NCBI GenBank assembly: GCA_028284565.1
Contig: JANQRM010000007.1
Span: 1 to 30,233 of the forward strand
Length of the DNA: 30,233 nucleotides
Reading direction: 5' to 3'
Source: Anaerolineae bacterium
GTDB taxonomy: Bacteria > Chloroflexota > Anaerolineae > Aggregatilineales > Phototrophicaceae
The notes below the pieces were generated by a model that worked only from the letters and a program-made list of their open reading frames with translations, was not told the DNA's origin and did no database searches. Position 1 is the stretch's first letter. Each line of letters begins with the position of its first letter. The position numbers and the translations under genes were made by a program. Positions 8,459 through 14,402 of the stretch are shown piece by piece.

Positions 8459-8941
8459 ATGCCAGATATGCTCGTAAAACTCTATGAATTGCCACCTATT
8501 GAACCTGTGATTCAGCAACAAGCTCAACAGGGAATCGACATTCGACGAGTTTTGGTAGCAGAAAAACATTTTGTGGCAAAATGGGTTCGAGCAAATTTTA
8601 GCGAGCATTGGGTGAGTGAAACAGAAGTTGCCTTTGCTCATCAACCGCCAGCTTGCTTTATTGCTGTTCACGATGGCGAAGTGATTGGTTTTGCTTGTTA
8701 TGACACGACTGCAAAGGGATTTTTTGGTCCCACAGGGGTCGATGAAAAGCAACGTGGGAAGGGCATCGGTAAAGCCCTACTTCTCGTTTGTCTCCATGCT
8801 TTGTGGGCTGAAGGATACATCTACGGCATTATTGGCGGTGCAGGACCTGTTGATTTTTATACCAAAGCTGTTGGAGCAACGGTGATTGAAGACTCTCAAC
8901 CCGGAATATTTCGCTGGTTACTACGAGACAAAACTAGTTGA
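8459..8941 (+). CDS. GNAT-family N-acetyltransferase
   Basis: 160-aa GNAT protein. Acetyl-CoA-binding motif A is visible as VDEKQRGKGIGKALL (about residues 97-111). It is preceded by a strand with VIGFACYDTTAKGFFGP and followed by GAGPVDFYTKAVGATVIEDS. The substrate cannot be inferred. AGGA stands about 8 nt before the ATG. It is divergent from the DUF952 gene (69 bp between starts), and its 3' end overlaps the convergent sufE stop by 8 bp. Confidence 0.88.
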   Translation: MPDMLVKLYELPPIEPVIQQQAQQGIDIRRVLVAEKHFVAKWVRANFSEHWVSETEVAFAHQPPACFIAVHDGEVIGFACYDTTAKGFFGPTGVDEKQRGKGIGKALLLVCLHALWAEGYIYGIIGGAGPVDFYTKAVGATVIEDSQPGIFRWLLRDKTS

Positions 8942-9371
8942 GTCGTTTCTTAGCTTCATAAACGACCATATTCACAATACCCATCAACCCAGTTCCCTTA
9001 CCCATAGAGATGTCTTTTCCAAAGAGTTGAAATACAACTTCATTTTCGATAGAAGCTACTTGCTCTAATGGCATACCTGAACACGAATTCCCCAATATTC
9101 CACAGATCGCCATTGCCGATAACCCTTGTGGATTCAAGACATCAAAATAATAGTCGAGCGTCCCATCGTCGCGGTCAATCGCCCAGACAAACGCTTCCGA
9201 TTCGCAAGCTGGAACGCGATGGGCTTCATCATAGGGCTTCGTTGCGATTGTCTCTGGAACTGGCTCAAATTCATCGGCAAGTTGAATTAAATACTCTGCT
9301 CGTTCATCGCGGGTAGTAATGAATGAAAAATCATCCAAGGTTTCTTGCAATTTTGCTGGAATATCTGCCAT
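8934..9371 (-). CDS. sufE: SufE family sulfur-acceptor protein
   Basis: 145-aa SufE protein. SufE accepts persulfide sulfur from the cysteine desulfurase SufS and passes it to Fe-S cluster assembly. The acceptor cysteine is C56 in VPACESEAFVW; GLSAMAICGIL and the C-terminal NMVVYEAKKRLN also fit the family. GAGG lies 5 nt before the ATG. It is downstream of the sulfurtransferase in the same direction (67 bp gap) with a hairpin/T-rich stretch between. It is therefore likely co-transcribed by partial read-through and would share the cysteine-attenuated promoter at about 10500. No sufS lies in the window. Confidence 0.92.
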   Translation of the reverse strand: MADIPAKLQETLDDFSFITTRDERAEYLIQLADEFEPVPETIATKPYDEAHRVPACESEAFVWAIDRDDGTLDYYFDVLNPQGLSAMAICGILGNSCSGMPLEQVASIENEVVFQLFGKDISMGKGTGLMGIVNMVVYEAKKRLN

Positions 9372-9393
9372 GTTATCCTCTGATTTTTAAGAG

Positions 9394-9424
9394 TGAAAAT
9401 AAGGGCGAACTACTCTGTTCGCCC
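9394..9424 (-). terminator. Hairpin between sulfurtransferase and sufE (partial terminator)
   Basis: A perfect 8-bp stem, GGGCGAAC (9403-9410) with GTTCGCCC (9417-9424), is followed on the minus strand by TTATTTTCAC. The T-rich tail is interrupted, so termination may be incomplete. SufE has only about 25 bp between this hairpin and its ATG, leaving no room for a promoter, so read-through is probably required. The stem resembles the terminator at 19656. Confidence 0.65.
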
Positions 9425-9438
9425 ATTTGATGTTGTTC

Positions 9439-10299
9439 TTATTTCTCTATCGGGACACCGACACTGTTGCCCCATTCTGTCCATGAGCCATCATAATTGC
9501 GAACATCTGGGAAGCCCAACAGATATTGTAGGACAAACCATGTATGACTACTGCGCTCACCGATACGGCAATATGAGATCGTCGGCTGGCTAGGGTCTAA
9601 GCCTTGTTCTTCTTGGTAAATTGCACGTAAACCCTCTGCGTCTTTGAATGTGCCATCTTCGTTGGCGGCGCGTGACCACGGAATATTCTTTGCGTTGGGA
9701 ATATGTCCGCCCCGAATGGCTCCTTCTTGTGGATAGCCTTCCATATGTAGCTTTTCACCCGTGAATTCTGCAGGACTCCGCACATCCACCAATTGACCGC
9801 TAGCTTCGACATGGGCTAGCACTTGCTGACGGAATGCCCGTACAACACTGTCATCACGTTCCGGTGCGCTATAGTTTGTTGGTTCGATTGACTGTTTCTC
9901 ACGAGTTAATTCTCGTCCCTCATTTGACCATTTGAGTCGCCCACCATCCATGATTTTTGCATTTGTATGCCCGAATAATTCAAATACCCACAAGGCATAA
10001 GTCGCCCACCAGTTATTTTTATCCCCATAAAATACGACGGTGGTATGGGGAGTGATGCCAATGCGAGAGGCAAGGGCTTCAAACCCAGCTTTGTCGAGAT
10101 AATCACGGCGTAAGGGATCATTCAAATCCTTTACCCAATCGACTTCAACTGCGCCGGGAATGTGTCCTGATGGGTAGAGCAGGGGGTCTTCATTGGATTC
10201 GATAATGCGAACATTTGGGTTTTCGAGATTACCTGCTACCCAGTCTGTCGAAACCAACTTGTCAGGCTGAGCATAACCCCGTTCTTCTATTGCAGACAT
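9439..10299 (-). CDS. Thiosulfate sulfurtransferase (two-domain rhodanese, CysA2/SseA type)
   Basis: 286-aa tandem rhodanese. It transfers sulfane sulfur from thiosulfate (or mercaptopyruvate) to thiophilic acceptors. The inactive N-terminal domain spans about residues 15-140 and the catalytic domain about 160-280. The active-site C244 lies in the loop CRIGERSS, which is typical of actinobacterial CysA2 and SseA-like thiosulfate sulfurtransferases. [14 protein letters not shown] and YDGSWTEWG are also characteristic. AGGAG is 8 nt before the ATG. A leader with a 23-aa Cys-rich ORF and an attenuator lies directly upstream, and sufE follows, so this is a sulfur-mobilisation operon regulated by cysteine supply (inference). 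Confidence 0.95.
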   Translation of the reverse strand: MSAIEERGYAQPDKLVSTDWVAGNLENPNVRIIESNEDPLLYPSGHIPGAVEVDWVKDLNDPLRRDYLDKAGFEALASRIGITPHTTVVFYGDKNNWWATYALWVFELFGHTNAKIMDGGRLKWSNEGRELTREKQSIEPTNYSAPERDDSVVRAFRQQVLAHVEASGQLVDVRSPAEFTGEKLHMEGYPQEGAIRGGHIPNAKNIPWSRAANEDGTFKDAEGLRAIYQEEQGLDPSQPTISYCRIGERSSHTWFVLQYLLGFPDVRNYDGSWTEWGNSVGVPIEK

Positions 10300-10337
10300 T
10301 CATTGAACTCCTTTGATTGAATTGAGAAGTTAAGTAA

Positions 10338-10369
10338 ATAAAAAGAGCCAACCGAGTCTCGGCTAGCTC
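10338..10369 (-). terminator. Attenuator terminator in the sulfurtransferase leader
   Basis: On the minus strand, GAGCTAGCCGA (10369-10359) pairs with TCGGTTGGCTC (10355-10345) with two G-U pairs, followed by TTTTTATTT. It lies 39-70 bp before the sulfurtransferase ATG and after a promoter at 10485-10513, so it must be read through for the gene to be expressed. That is the position of an attenuator. Confidence 0.9.
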
Positions 10370-10405
10370 ATCCGTTGCATAAAGATTGTCTCACTCGGAC
10401 AGCGT

Positions 10406-10477
10406 TCAAGACCTCGGCGTGGAATCCACCAAATTCATACAACACATACAACAGGTCATGAGTGAGCTTGTCTTCAT
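10406..10477 (-). CDS. 23-aa cysteine-rich leader peptide
   Basis: ATG at 10477 opens a 23-codon frame ending in TGA (10408-10406): MKTSSLMTCCMCCMNLVDST followed by PRS. Four of five consecutive codons (9, 10, 12, 13) are TGT, with Met at 7, 11 and 14. The whole 286-aa protein downstream has one active-site Cys in its catalytic loop, so the enrichment is striking. No SD is evident, but the predicted transcript start is at or one base before the ATG, so it may be translated leaderless. A terminator and the sulfurtransferase follow. I interpret it as a regulatory leader ORF whose translation speed on Cys codons controls attenuation. Leaderless polycysteine ORFs with such a role have been described in mycobacteria; this one is outside that group if the Chloroflexota assignment holds. 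Confidence 0.8.
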   Translation of the reverse strand: MKTSSLMTCCMCCMNLVDSTPRS

Positions 10478-10484
10478 AGCGAAC

Positions 10485-10513
10485 ACTCTAACATGCTGTG
10501 ATTAATTCGACAA
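10485..10513 (-). promoter_or_regulatory. Promoter of the sulfurtransferase leader
   Basis: On the minus strand, TTGTCG (10513-10508) and TAGAGT (10490-10485) are exactly 17 bp apart. A TG one base before the -10 gives an extended element (TGtTAGAGT). The predicted start is 10478 or 10477, coinciding with the leader ORF ATG. Confidence 0.7.
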
Positions 10514-10527
10514 GAGATGATTTGAAC

Positions 10528-10543
10528 AGCTCATTAATGAGCT
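10528..10543. promoter_or_regulatory. Perfect 16-bp palindrome, candidate operator
   Basis: AGCTCATTAATGAGCT is a perfect inverted repeat centred about 58 bp upstream of the predicted leader start and roughly 75 bp upstream of the MFS transcript start on the other strand. The position suits an activator site for the sulfurtransferase promoter or a shared operator. No T tract follows on the minus strand, and only ATTTTAA on the plus strand, so a terminator role is less likely. No cognate regulator is known. Confidence 0.5.
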
Positions 10544-10640
10544 ATTTTAACCTTTATCCAATAGTAATAGCCCCTCGTCATAGCTTATGAATTAAGTTAT
10601 GCTTTAGTGAAAGATGAGAAAATTTATAAGGAGTACCAAA

Positions 10641-10688
10641 GTGCTAGTCTCGATGTCCTTTTCCCAATCGTTCATCTATCGGAAATAG
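10641..10688 (+). CDS. 15-aa leader ORF upstream of the MFS exporter
   Basis: A GTG codon at 10641, preceded at 7 nt by a very good SD (AAGGAG, 10628-10633), opens a frame of 15 codons, VLVSMSFSQSFIYRK, ending in TAG. It ends 61 bp before the MFS gene. Codons 5-7 contain TGTCCTTT, the exact complement of the exporter's SD region. A strong SD on so short a frame, and its placement before a resistance-type exporter, suggest a translational-attenuation leader peptide. There is no proof of translation; a weak promoter (TCGTCA, 17 bp, TATGCT at 10575-10603) lies upstream. Confidence 0.55.
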   Translation: MLVSMSFSQSFIYRK

Positions 10689-10744
10689 TGGGAACTCGCC
10701 CATCTTCTCGATGAACACTCCGATTTAGGAGTTCTGAAAGGACA
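10654..10744 (+). promoter_or_regulatory. SD-sequestering pairing before the MFS exporter
   Basis: TGTCCTTT (10654-10661, within the leader ORF) is perfectly complementary to AAAGGACA (10737-10744), which includes the exporter's SD. A competing inner pairing is GAACTC (about 10692-10697) with GAGTTC (about 10729-10734). A ribosome stalled in the leader ORF would cover the first strand and free the SD. Confidence 0.55.
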
Positions 10745-10749
10745 ATTGA

Positions 10750-11991
10750 ATGTTTCAACAATTCGCGCCCTTGTCTGCGATGAGGGTGTTCCTTGTGATG
10801 CGCGCCAGTGCCTCGTTTCTGTTCGCTCTCAGTTTTACTGTGAATCTCATCTATCAAGTAACAGTCGTCGGGCTTGACCCACTCCAATTAGTGCTGGTTG
10901 GGACTGCGCTTGAAGTCACAGTCTTTCTCTTTGAAATACCCACAGGTGTGGTAGCGGATGTGTATAGTCGTCGCTTATCCGTGATCTTAGGCTATTTGCT
11001 CTTGGGGATTGCCTTTGTAATCGAAGGTTCAATTCCAATGTTCTCTGCACTACTCTTGGCTGGTTTTATGGGTGGCATCGGCTATACCTTCCTAAGTGGG
11101 GCAAGTGACGCTTGGTTAGTTGATGAAATTGGCGAGGACAAAGCACAGGATTCGTTTCTACGGGGTTCACAGGTTGCGCAACTCACAGGAATCATTGGTA
11201 TTGTTGTGAGTGTGCTAATCGGTAGTGTCATAGTCAATCTACCAATTGTGTTTGCTGGTTTAGGATTCATTGGATTAGCTCTCTTTTTGGCAATGTTTAT
11301 GCCAGAAGATGGCTTTACTGCCACGCCTAAAGCAGAACGTGAGACATGGAAACAAATGTGGACAACTTTGCGTGAGGGCATCACACTCATACGTTTAAGT
11401 CCCATTTTGCTCTCGTTAGTAGCGGTGGGCTTTCTTTATGGTGCATTCTCTGAAGGGTTTGACCGTCTATGGACAGCACATCTGCTTAACAATTTCACTT
11501 TCCCCTTCATTGGTGAAGTTGATGAAGTGGTTTGGTTTGGCGTTATCCGCATTGTCACCATGTTTCTGTCCATCGTTGCCCTCACGCTGATTCGTCGGAG
11601 GGTGAATCTACAGCACGAAACGACAGTTATCCGTACATTGATATTAGCCTATGCTGGTATTGCAATTGGCTTGCTCCTTTTTGCACAAGTTTCAATGTTC
11701 TGGCTTGCATTGATGGCTGTCTGGTGGATTCAAGTTGTGCGGACTGTAATGGGACCTATCTTCACCGCATGGATTAATCGGCATATCGACTCCAGCGTGC
11801 GGGCAACTGTGCTTTCACTTTATGGACAAACCGATGCCATCGGGCAAATCGGTGGCGGTCCCATCATTGGGGCGATTGGTACAGCTTCGACCTTACGAAC
11901 TGCCCTCAGTTTATCAGCGTTGATGTTGCTACCTATTCTACCAATCTTGACTCGAATCAGCAGGCGGAAGACCAAAATCCTCGAAACTTAG
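10750..11991 (+). CDS. MFS exporter, DHA3 (tetracycline-resistance-like) family
   Basis: 413-aa integral membrane protein with about 12 predicted helices. MFS motif A appears between helices 2 and 3 as GVVADVYSRRLSVILG (about residues 60-75). The N-terminal stretch with FSLSFTVNLIYQ-like residues, GLDPLQLVLVGTALE and EIPTGVVAD matches DHA3-type drug:H+ antiporters often annotated as tetracycline-resistance-like. The actual substrate is unknown. The SD AAAGGA is 7 nt before the ATG and can be sequestered by the leader ORF upstream, which suggests induction by an inhibitor of translation. The upstream region is shared with the divergent sulfurtransferase leader. Confidence 0.9.
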   Translation: MFQQFAPLSAMRVFLVMRASASFLFALSFTVNLIYQVTVVGLDPLQLVLVGTALEVTVFLFEIPTGVVADVYSRRLSVILGYLLLGIAFVIEGSIPMFSALLLAGFMGGIGYTFLSGASDAWLVDEIGEDKAQDSFLRGSQVAQLTGIIGIVVSVLIGSVIVNLPIVFAGLGFIGLALFLAMFMPEDGFTATPKAERETWKQMWTTLREGITLIRLSPILLSLVAVGFLYGAFSEGFDRLWTAHLLNNFTFPFIGEVDEVVWFGVIRIVTMFLSIVALTLIRRRVNLQHETTVIRTLILAYAGIAIGLLLFAQVSMFWLALMAVWWIQVVRTVMGPIFTAWINRHIDSSVRATVLSLYGQTDAIGQIGGGPIIGAIGTASTLRTALSLSALMLLPILPILTRISRRKTKILET

Positions 11992-12094
11992 GAGATATGG
12001 ATAAAAAGGGGTGAATGAACTTGTTCGCTTCTCTAACCTCCGATTTATACAGTTCTGCTACTATCACTCAATCTTTAAATAGTGGAGTTCGATC

Positions 12095-12976
12095 ATGAAT
12101 GGCAAACGAGTGTTAGTCACAGGGGCAACCAATGGAGTTGGCAAAATTTCCGCTTTAGAGTTGGCGCGGATGGGGGCAGAAGTCATTGTTGTCAGTCGAA
12201 GTCAACAAAAGTGCCAAGCAACAGTTAATGAAATCAAACTCGAAACAGGCAATCAAAATGTCGAATATATGGTAGCAGATTTGTCCTCAATGCAAGCCAT
12301 ACGCGAGCTAGCCGATGAATTCCACGCAAAATATGATTCATTGGATGTCTTGCTGAATAATGCTGGCGGGTTTTTCAACAGCCGTCAAGAGAGTACCGAT
12401 GGCTATGAATTAACACTCGCACTCAATCATCTCAATTACTTTCTGCTGACTCACTTGCTCCTATCTGACCTAAAAAATGCCGCAGAGACCAATAGTGAAG
12501 CTCGTGTTGTCAATGTCTCATCTGGCGCACATGAAGGGGCAAGAAACGGCATAAACTTTGATGACACTCAGCGAAAAGAGAGTTATTCAGGCTTTGGTGT
12601 TTATAGCGAGACTAAGCTGATGAACATCTTGTTCACCTATGAACTGGCACGACGTTTAGAAGGGACAAATATCACTGTCAATGCACTGCATCCCGGCTTT
12701 GTTAATACCGGCTTTGGCATGAATAATCGAGGGATTGTCAGCTTTTTATTGGGGATTGTTCAACGAGTATTTGCCAAGTCACCCGAACAAGGCGCGGAAA
12801 CACAAATTTACCTCGCATCCTCGCCTGAAGTTAAAGGCGTATCAGGGAAGTATTTCGACAATATGAAAGCCGTTCAATCGAGCGCAATTTCTTACAACGA
12901 AGGAGTTCAAGCGCGACTTTGGGAGCTGAGTGGGGAATTAGTTGGTTTAGTGGCAAAGAACAAGGTGGAAGGTTAA
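12095..12976 (+). CDS. Short-chain dehydrogenase/reductase (retinol-dehydrogenase-like)
   Basis: 293-aa classical SDR, an NAD(P)-dependent oxidoreductase. The nucleotide-binding TGATNGVG lies at 9-16, NNAGG near 88-92, a catalytic Ser at S142/S143 in NVSSGAH, and YSETK with Y170 and K174. LHPGFVNTGFG and a C-terminal ASSPEVKGVSGKYF segment place it near RDH11/13-like bacterial SDRs. The substrate cannot be deduced. GTGGAG precedes the ATG by 7 nt. A 27-codon frame (12015-12098) ends by an ATGA overlap with this start, but it has poor support. It follows the MFS gene by about 100 bp and could be co-transcribed. Confidence 0.92.
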   Translation: MNGKRVLVTGATNGVGKISALELARMGAEVIVVSRSQQKCQATVNEIKLETGNQNVEYMVADLSSMQAIRELADEFHAKYDSLDVLLNNAGGFFNSRQESTDGYELTLALNHLNYFLLTHLLLSDLKNAAETNSEARVVNVSSGAHEGARNGINFDDTQRKESYSGFGVYSETKLMNILFTYELARRLEGTNITVNALHPGFVNTGFGMNNRGIVSFLLGIVQRVFAKSPEQGAETQIYLASSPEVKGVSGKYFDNMKAVQSSAISYNEGVQARLWELSGELVGLVAKNKVEG

Positions 12977-12990
12977 TTCGAGACTAAAAA

Positions 12991-13008
12991 TGTATAAATT
13001 GTATAAAT
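12991..13008. repeat. Tandem 9-bp direct repeat TGTATAAAT
   Basis: TGTATAAAT occurs twice back to back (12991-12999, 13000-13008), immediately after the SDR stop and upstream of the promoter of the 50-aa gene. It could be a regulator-binding site or auxiliary -10-like elements. An orphan SD-like AAGGAGG (13011-13017) follows with no start codon near it. Confidence 0.5.
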
Positions 13009-13041
13009 AAAAGGAGGATTAACTATACAAATCACCCAATT

Positions 13042-13051
13042 GTGATATAAT
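13042..13051 (+). promoter_or_regulatory. Extended -10 promoter of the 50-aa gene
   Basis: TGTGATATAAT includes a perfect TATAAT (13046-13051) with an upstream TG one base away, an extended -10 element. No convincing -35 lies at 17 bp. The start is predicted near 13058, about 34 nt before the ATG. Confidence 0.65.
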
Positions 13052-13091
13052 ACACAAGTCGTACAAACACAGTCGTTAAGGAGATAACACC

Positions 13092-13244
13092 ATGAACATG
13101 GAAAACGACTATATGATATTGCAGTTAGCAAAGGCTCGTCAACGGGACTTTCTGGCAGAGGCGGATGCAGAACGCGAAGCCAACCGCAAAGCTCCCAACC
13201 GTGTGAGTCTTCGTCGCCCACTGTTCGGACGGCGTAACCGCTAA
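13092..13244 (+). CDS. 50-aa uncharacterised small protein
   Basis: ATG at 13092 follows AAGGAG by 8 nt and opens 50 codons: MNMENDYMILQLAKARQRDF, then LAEADAEREANRKAPNRVSL, ending RRPLFGRRNR. The middle is helical and charged (Ala/Glu/Arg-rich); the last 18 residues carry seven Arg plus Pro/Gly, giving a very basic tail that could bind nucleic acid or membrane. No membrane segment or signal peptide is seen. I do not recognise a named family. It forms its own transcription unit with a perfect extended -10 box upstream and a strong terminator 27 bp downstream, which argues strongly for a real gene despite its size. Confidence 0.8.
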   Translation: MNMENDYMILQLAKARQRDFLAEADAEREANRKAPNRVSLRRPLFGRRNR

Positions 13245-13270
13245 ATTATCTCCTCGAATTAATGTTTGTG

Positions 13271-13297
13271 CCCTGATTTCTTTTATCAGGGTTTTTT
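13271..13297 (+). terminator. Rho-independent terminator of the 50-aa gene
   Basis: A perfect 7-bp stem, CCCTGAT (13271-13277) with ATCAGGG (13285-13291), and six Ts (13292-13297) followed by more T-rich sequence. It lies 27 bp past the 50-aa gene and just before the end of the facing lipoprotein gene. Confidence 0.9.
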
Positions 13298-13301
13298 ATT
13301 T

Positions 13302-13769
13302 TTAGGGACGTTCCACAGAATATTTTTCACCTTCGGTCTGCGTTAAATCCACAACTACTTCAACACCACCAAAACCATCGACCAAATCGTGGGCGCGCAC
13401 AGTCACTTGGGTGACATCATCGGGGATGGCAATATTCGATTGACTCCGTGTAAAGGGTTGTTCGGTCTCATGGGGATGTAAGAGTAGACGGGTAAAAGGC
13501 GAGCTAACATCTGGCTTTAAGACAGTCCCATCCGGTAACACAACATCCCAACCATCAGCATAGTCTTCCCAACCCGTATCAGGATGACGCACAGTCACAT
13601 GAAAGGTCCACGTTTCATTTCCTTGTTGGATTGCGCGGACAAATTCAACATCGGCATCGGCATTGCTCATCGCTTCCTCCTCCAGTGGGTTAGTTTGGAA
13701 GGCTTCAAAAACCCCACAGCCCGTCATGAATATCATTAAAATGAGAGAGATTAAAAAAGTTTGTTGCAT
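13302..13769 (-). CDS. Conserved predicted lipoprotein
   Basis: 155-aa exported protein. A short signal peptide ends in a lipobox, FMTGC (Cys18), predicting lipid attachment after processing by Lgt and LspA, both encoded close by. The mature part is beta-rich, with GWDVVLPDGTVLKPD, TRLLLHPHETEQPFTRSQ and DVTQVTVRAHDLVDGFGG. These look conserved across bacterial homologues of unknown function. AGGAG is 6 nt before the ATG. The function is not known; the fold could be an immunoglobulin-like extracytoplasmic domain, which is only a guess. It is divergent from lspA (98 bp between starts). Confidence 0.85.
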   Translation of the reverse strand: MQQTFLISLILMIFMTGCGVFEAFQTNPLEEEAMSNADADVEFVRAIQQGNETWTFHVTVRHPDTGWEDYADGWDVVLPDGTVLKPDVSSPFTRLLLHPHETEQPFTRSQSNIAIPDDVTQVTVRAHDLVDGFGGVEVVVDLTQTEGEKYSVERP

Positions 13770-13867
13770 ATCGTTCTCCTGTTTGTCTAAGCTTAGCCTA
13801 CCGTAGAAGGATTATAGAATGATTATTAAAATGGTTGAGATTTGTCTTTCCAATCTTAGGTTATTCG

Positions 13868-14377
13868 ATGCGTAAATGGTCAATTGTTAGTGTTGTGGCT
13901 ATCATTGTGATTATTATCGACCAGCTCAGCAAGACTTGGGTGATCAACAACCTTGCGCTAGGTGAGAGTATTCGTCCCATTCCAGCTTTATACCCCCTCT
14001 TCCAAATCACTCGTAGCTTCAATACAGGTGCGGCGTTTGGCATCTTGCCCGACTCAGGCATATTATTCTTGATTTTGCCCATTATTGTGGTTGGCATACT
14101 ACTTAATATGTTTCGCAACGAACCACCTGATTTAGTTCTTGCGCCCATTGCGATTGGGATGGTTATTGGTGGGGCGATAGGTAATCTATTAGACCGTTTC
14201 CAATATGATTTGGTGATTGATTTCATTCATTATCAAATACCAAATGTGATTTCTAATGTCTCAAATATCGCCGATCATGGCGTGGTGCTAGGCGTGATTA
14301 TTCTACTTGTGGACAGTTGGTGGAGGGAACGACAAGGAGATAACCTTGAGGAAAATGAAAAGAGACATATCACTTGA
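13868..14377 (+). CDS. lspA: Lipoprotein signal peptidase (signal peptidase II)
   Basis: 169-aa membrane aspartic protease that cleaves the signal peptide from diacylglyceryl prolipoproteins. Four membrane helices are evident. IDQLSKTWV, NTGAAFGIL, GNLLDRF (first catalytic Asp) and NVSNIADHGVVLG (second catalytic Asp) are all present. The ATG at 13868 has TTAGG 7 nt upstream and gives the usual family length. An in-frame TTG at 13835 would add 11 residues and is unlikely. It is close to lgt (15892), the preceding enzyme of the pathway, and next to a lipoprotein gene, although a GNAT gene, a tRNA and a phosphatidyltransferase lie between. Confidence 0.95.
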   Translation: MRKWSIVSVVAIIVIIIDQLSKTWVINNLALGESIRPIPALYPLFQITRSFNTGAAFGILPDSGILFLILPIIVVGILLNMFRNEPPDLVLAPIAIGMVIGGAIGNLLDRFQYDLVIDFIHYQIPNVISNVSNIADHGVVLGVIILLVDSWWRERQGDNLEENEKRHIT

Positions 14378-14402
14378 CATGCCTCTGAATAGCATTGTTT
14401 CT

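Larger units (their letters stand above)
10338..10478 (-). promoter_or_regulatory. Cysteine-type transcription-attenuation leader RNA
   Basis: Leader RNA of about 140 nt with four mutually exclusive segments on the minus strand. Segment 1 is CTCACTC (10466-10460, inside the leader ORF). Segment 2 is GAGTGAG (10396-10390), with CCGAGT (10398-10393) overlapping it. Segment 3 is the terminator 5' arm (10369-10359) and segment 4 its 3' arm (10355-10345). 1:2 pairing leaves the terminator free. If a ribosome stalled on the Cys codons hides segment 1, CCGAGT can pair with ACTCGG (10357-10352) and break the terminator. Segment 1 can alternatively pair with segment 3 (AGCTCA with TGAGCT). Complementarity is seen directly; the mechanism is inferred. 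Confidence 0.75.

Noticed and set aside
8390..8752. N-terminal extension of the DUF952 frame
   Set aside because: It is antisense to the GNAT gene, lacks a DUF952 counterpart, and a good start exists at 8389.
10338..10500. 6S-RNA-like reading of the sulfurtransferase leader (GTGTTCGC and a long rod of pairing)
   Set aside because: The GTGTTCGC lies upstream of the predicted transcript start, and the Cys-rich ORF plus attenuator explain the structure better. I also found no match to SAM, T-box, FMN or TPP riboswitch motifs.
13819..13875. 18-codon ORF overlapping the lspA start
   Set aside because: Its ATG has AAGGATTATAG only, an imperfect SD, and its composition is AT-driven. The overlap with lspA is probably chance.
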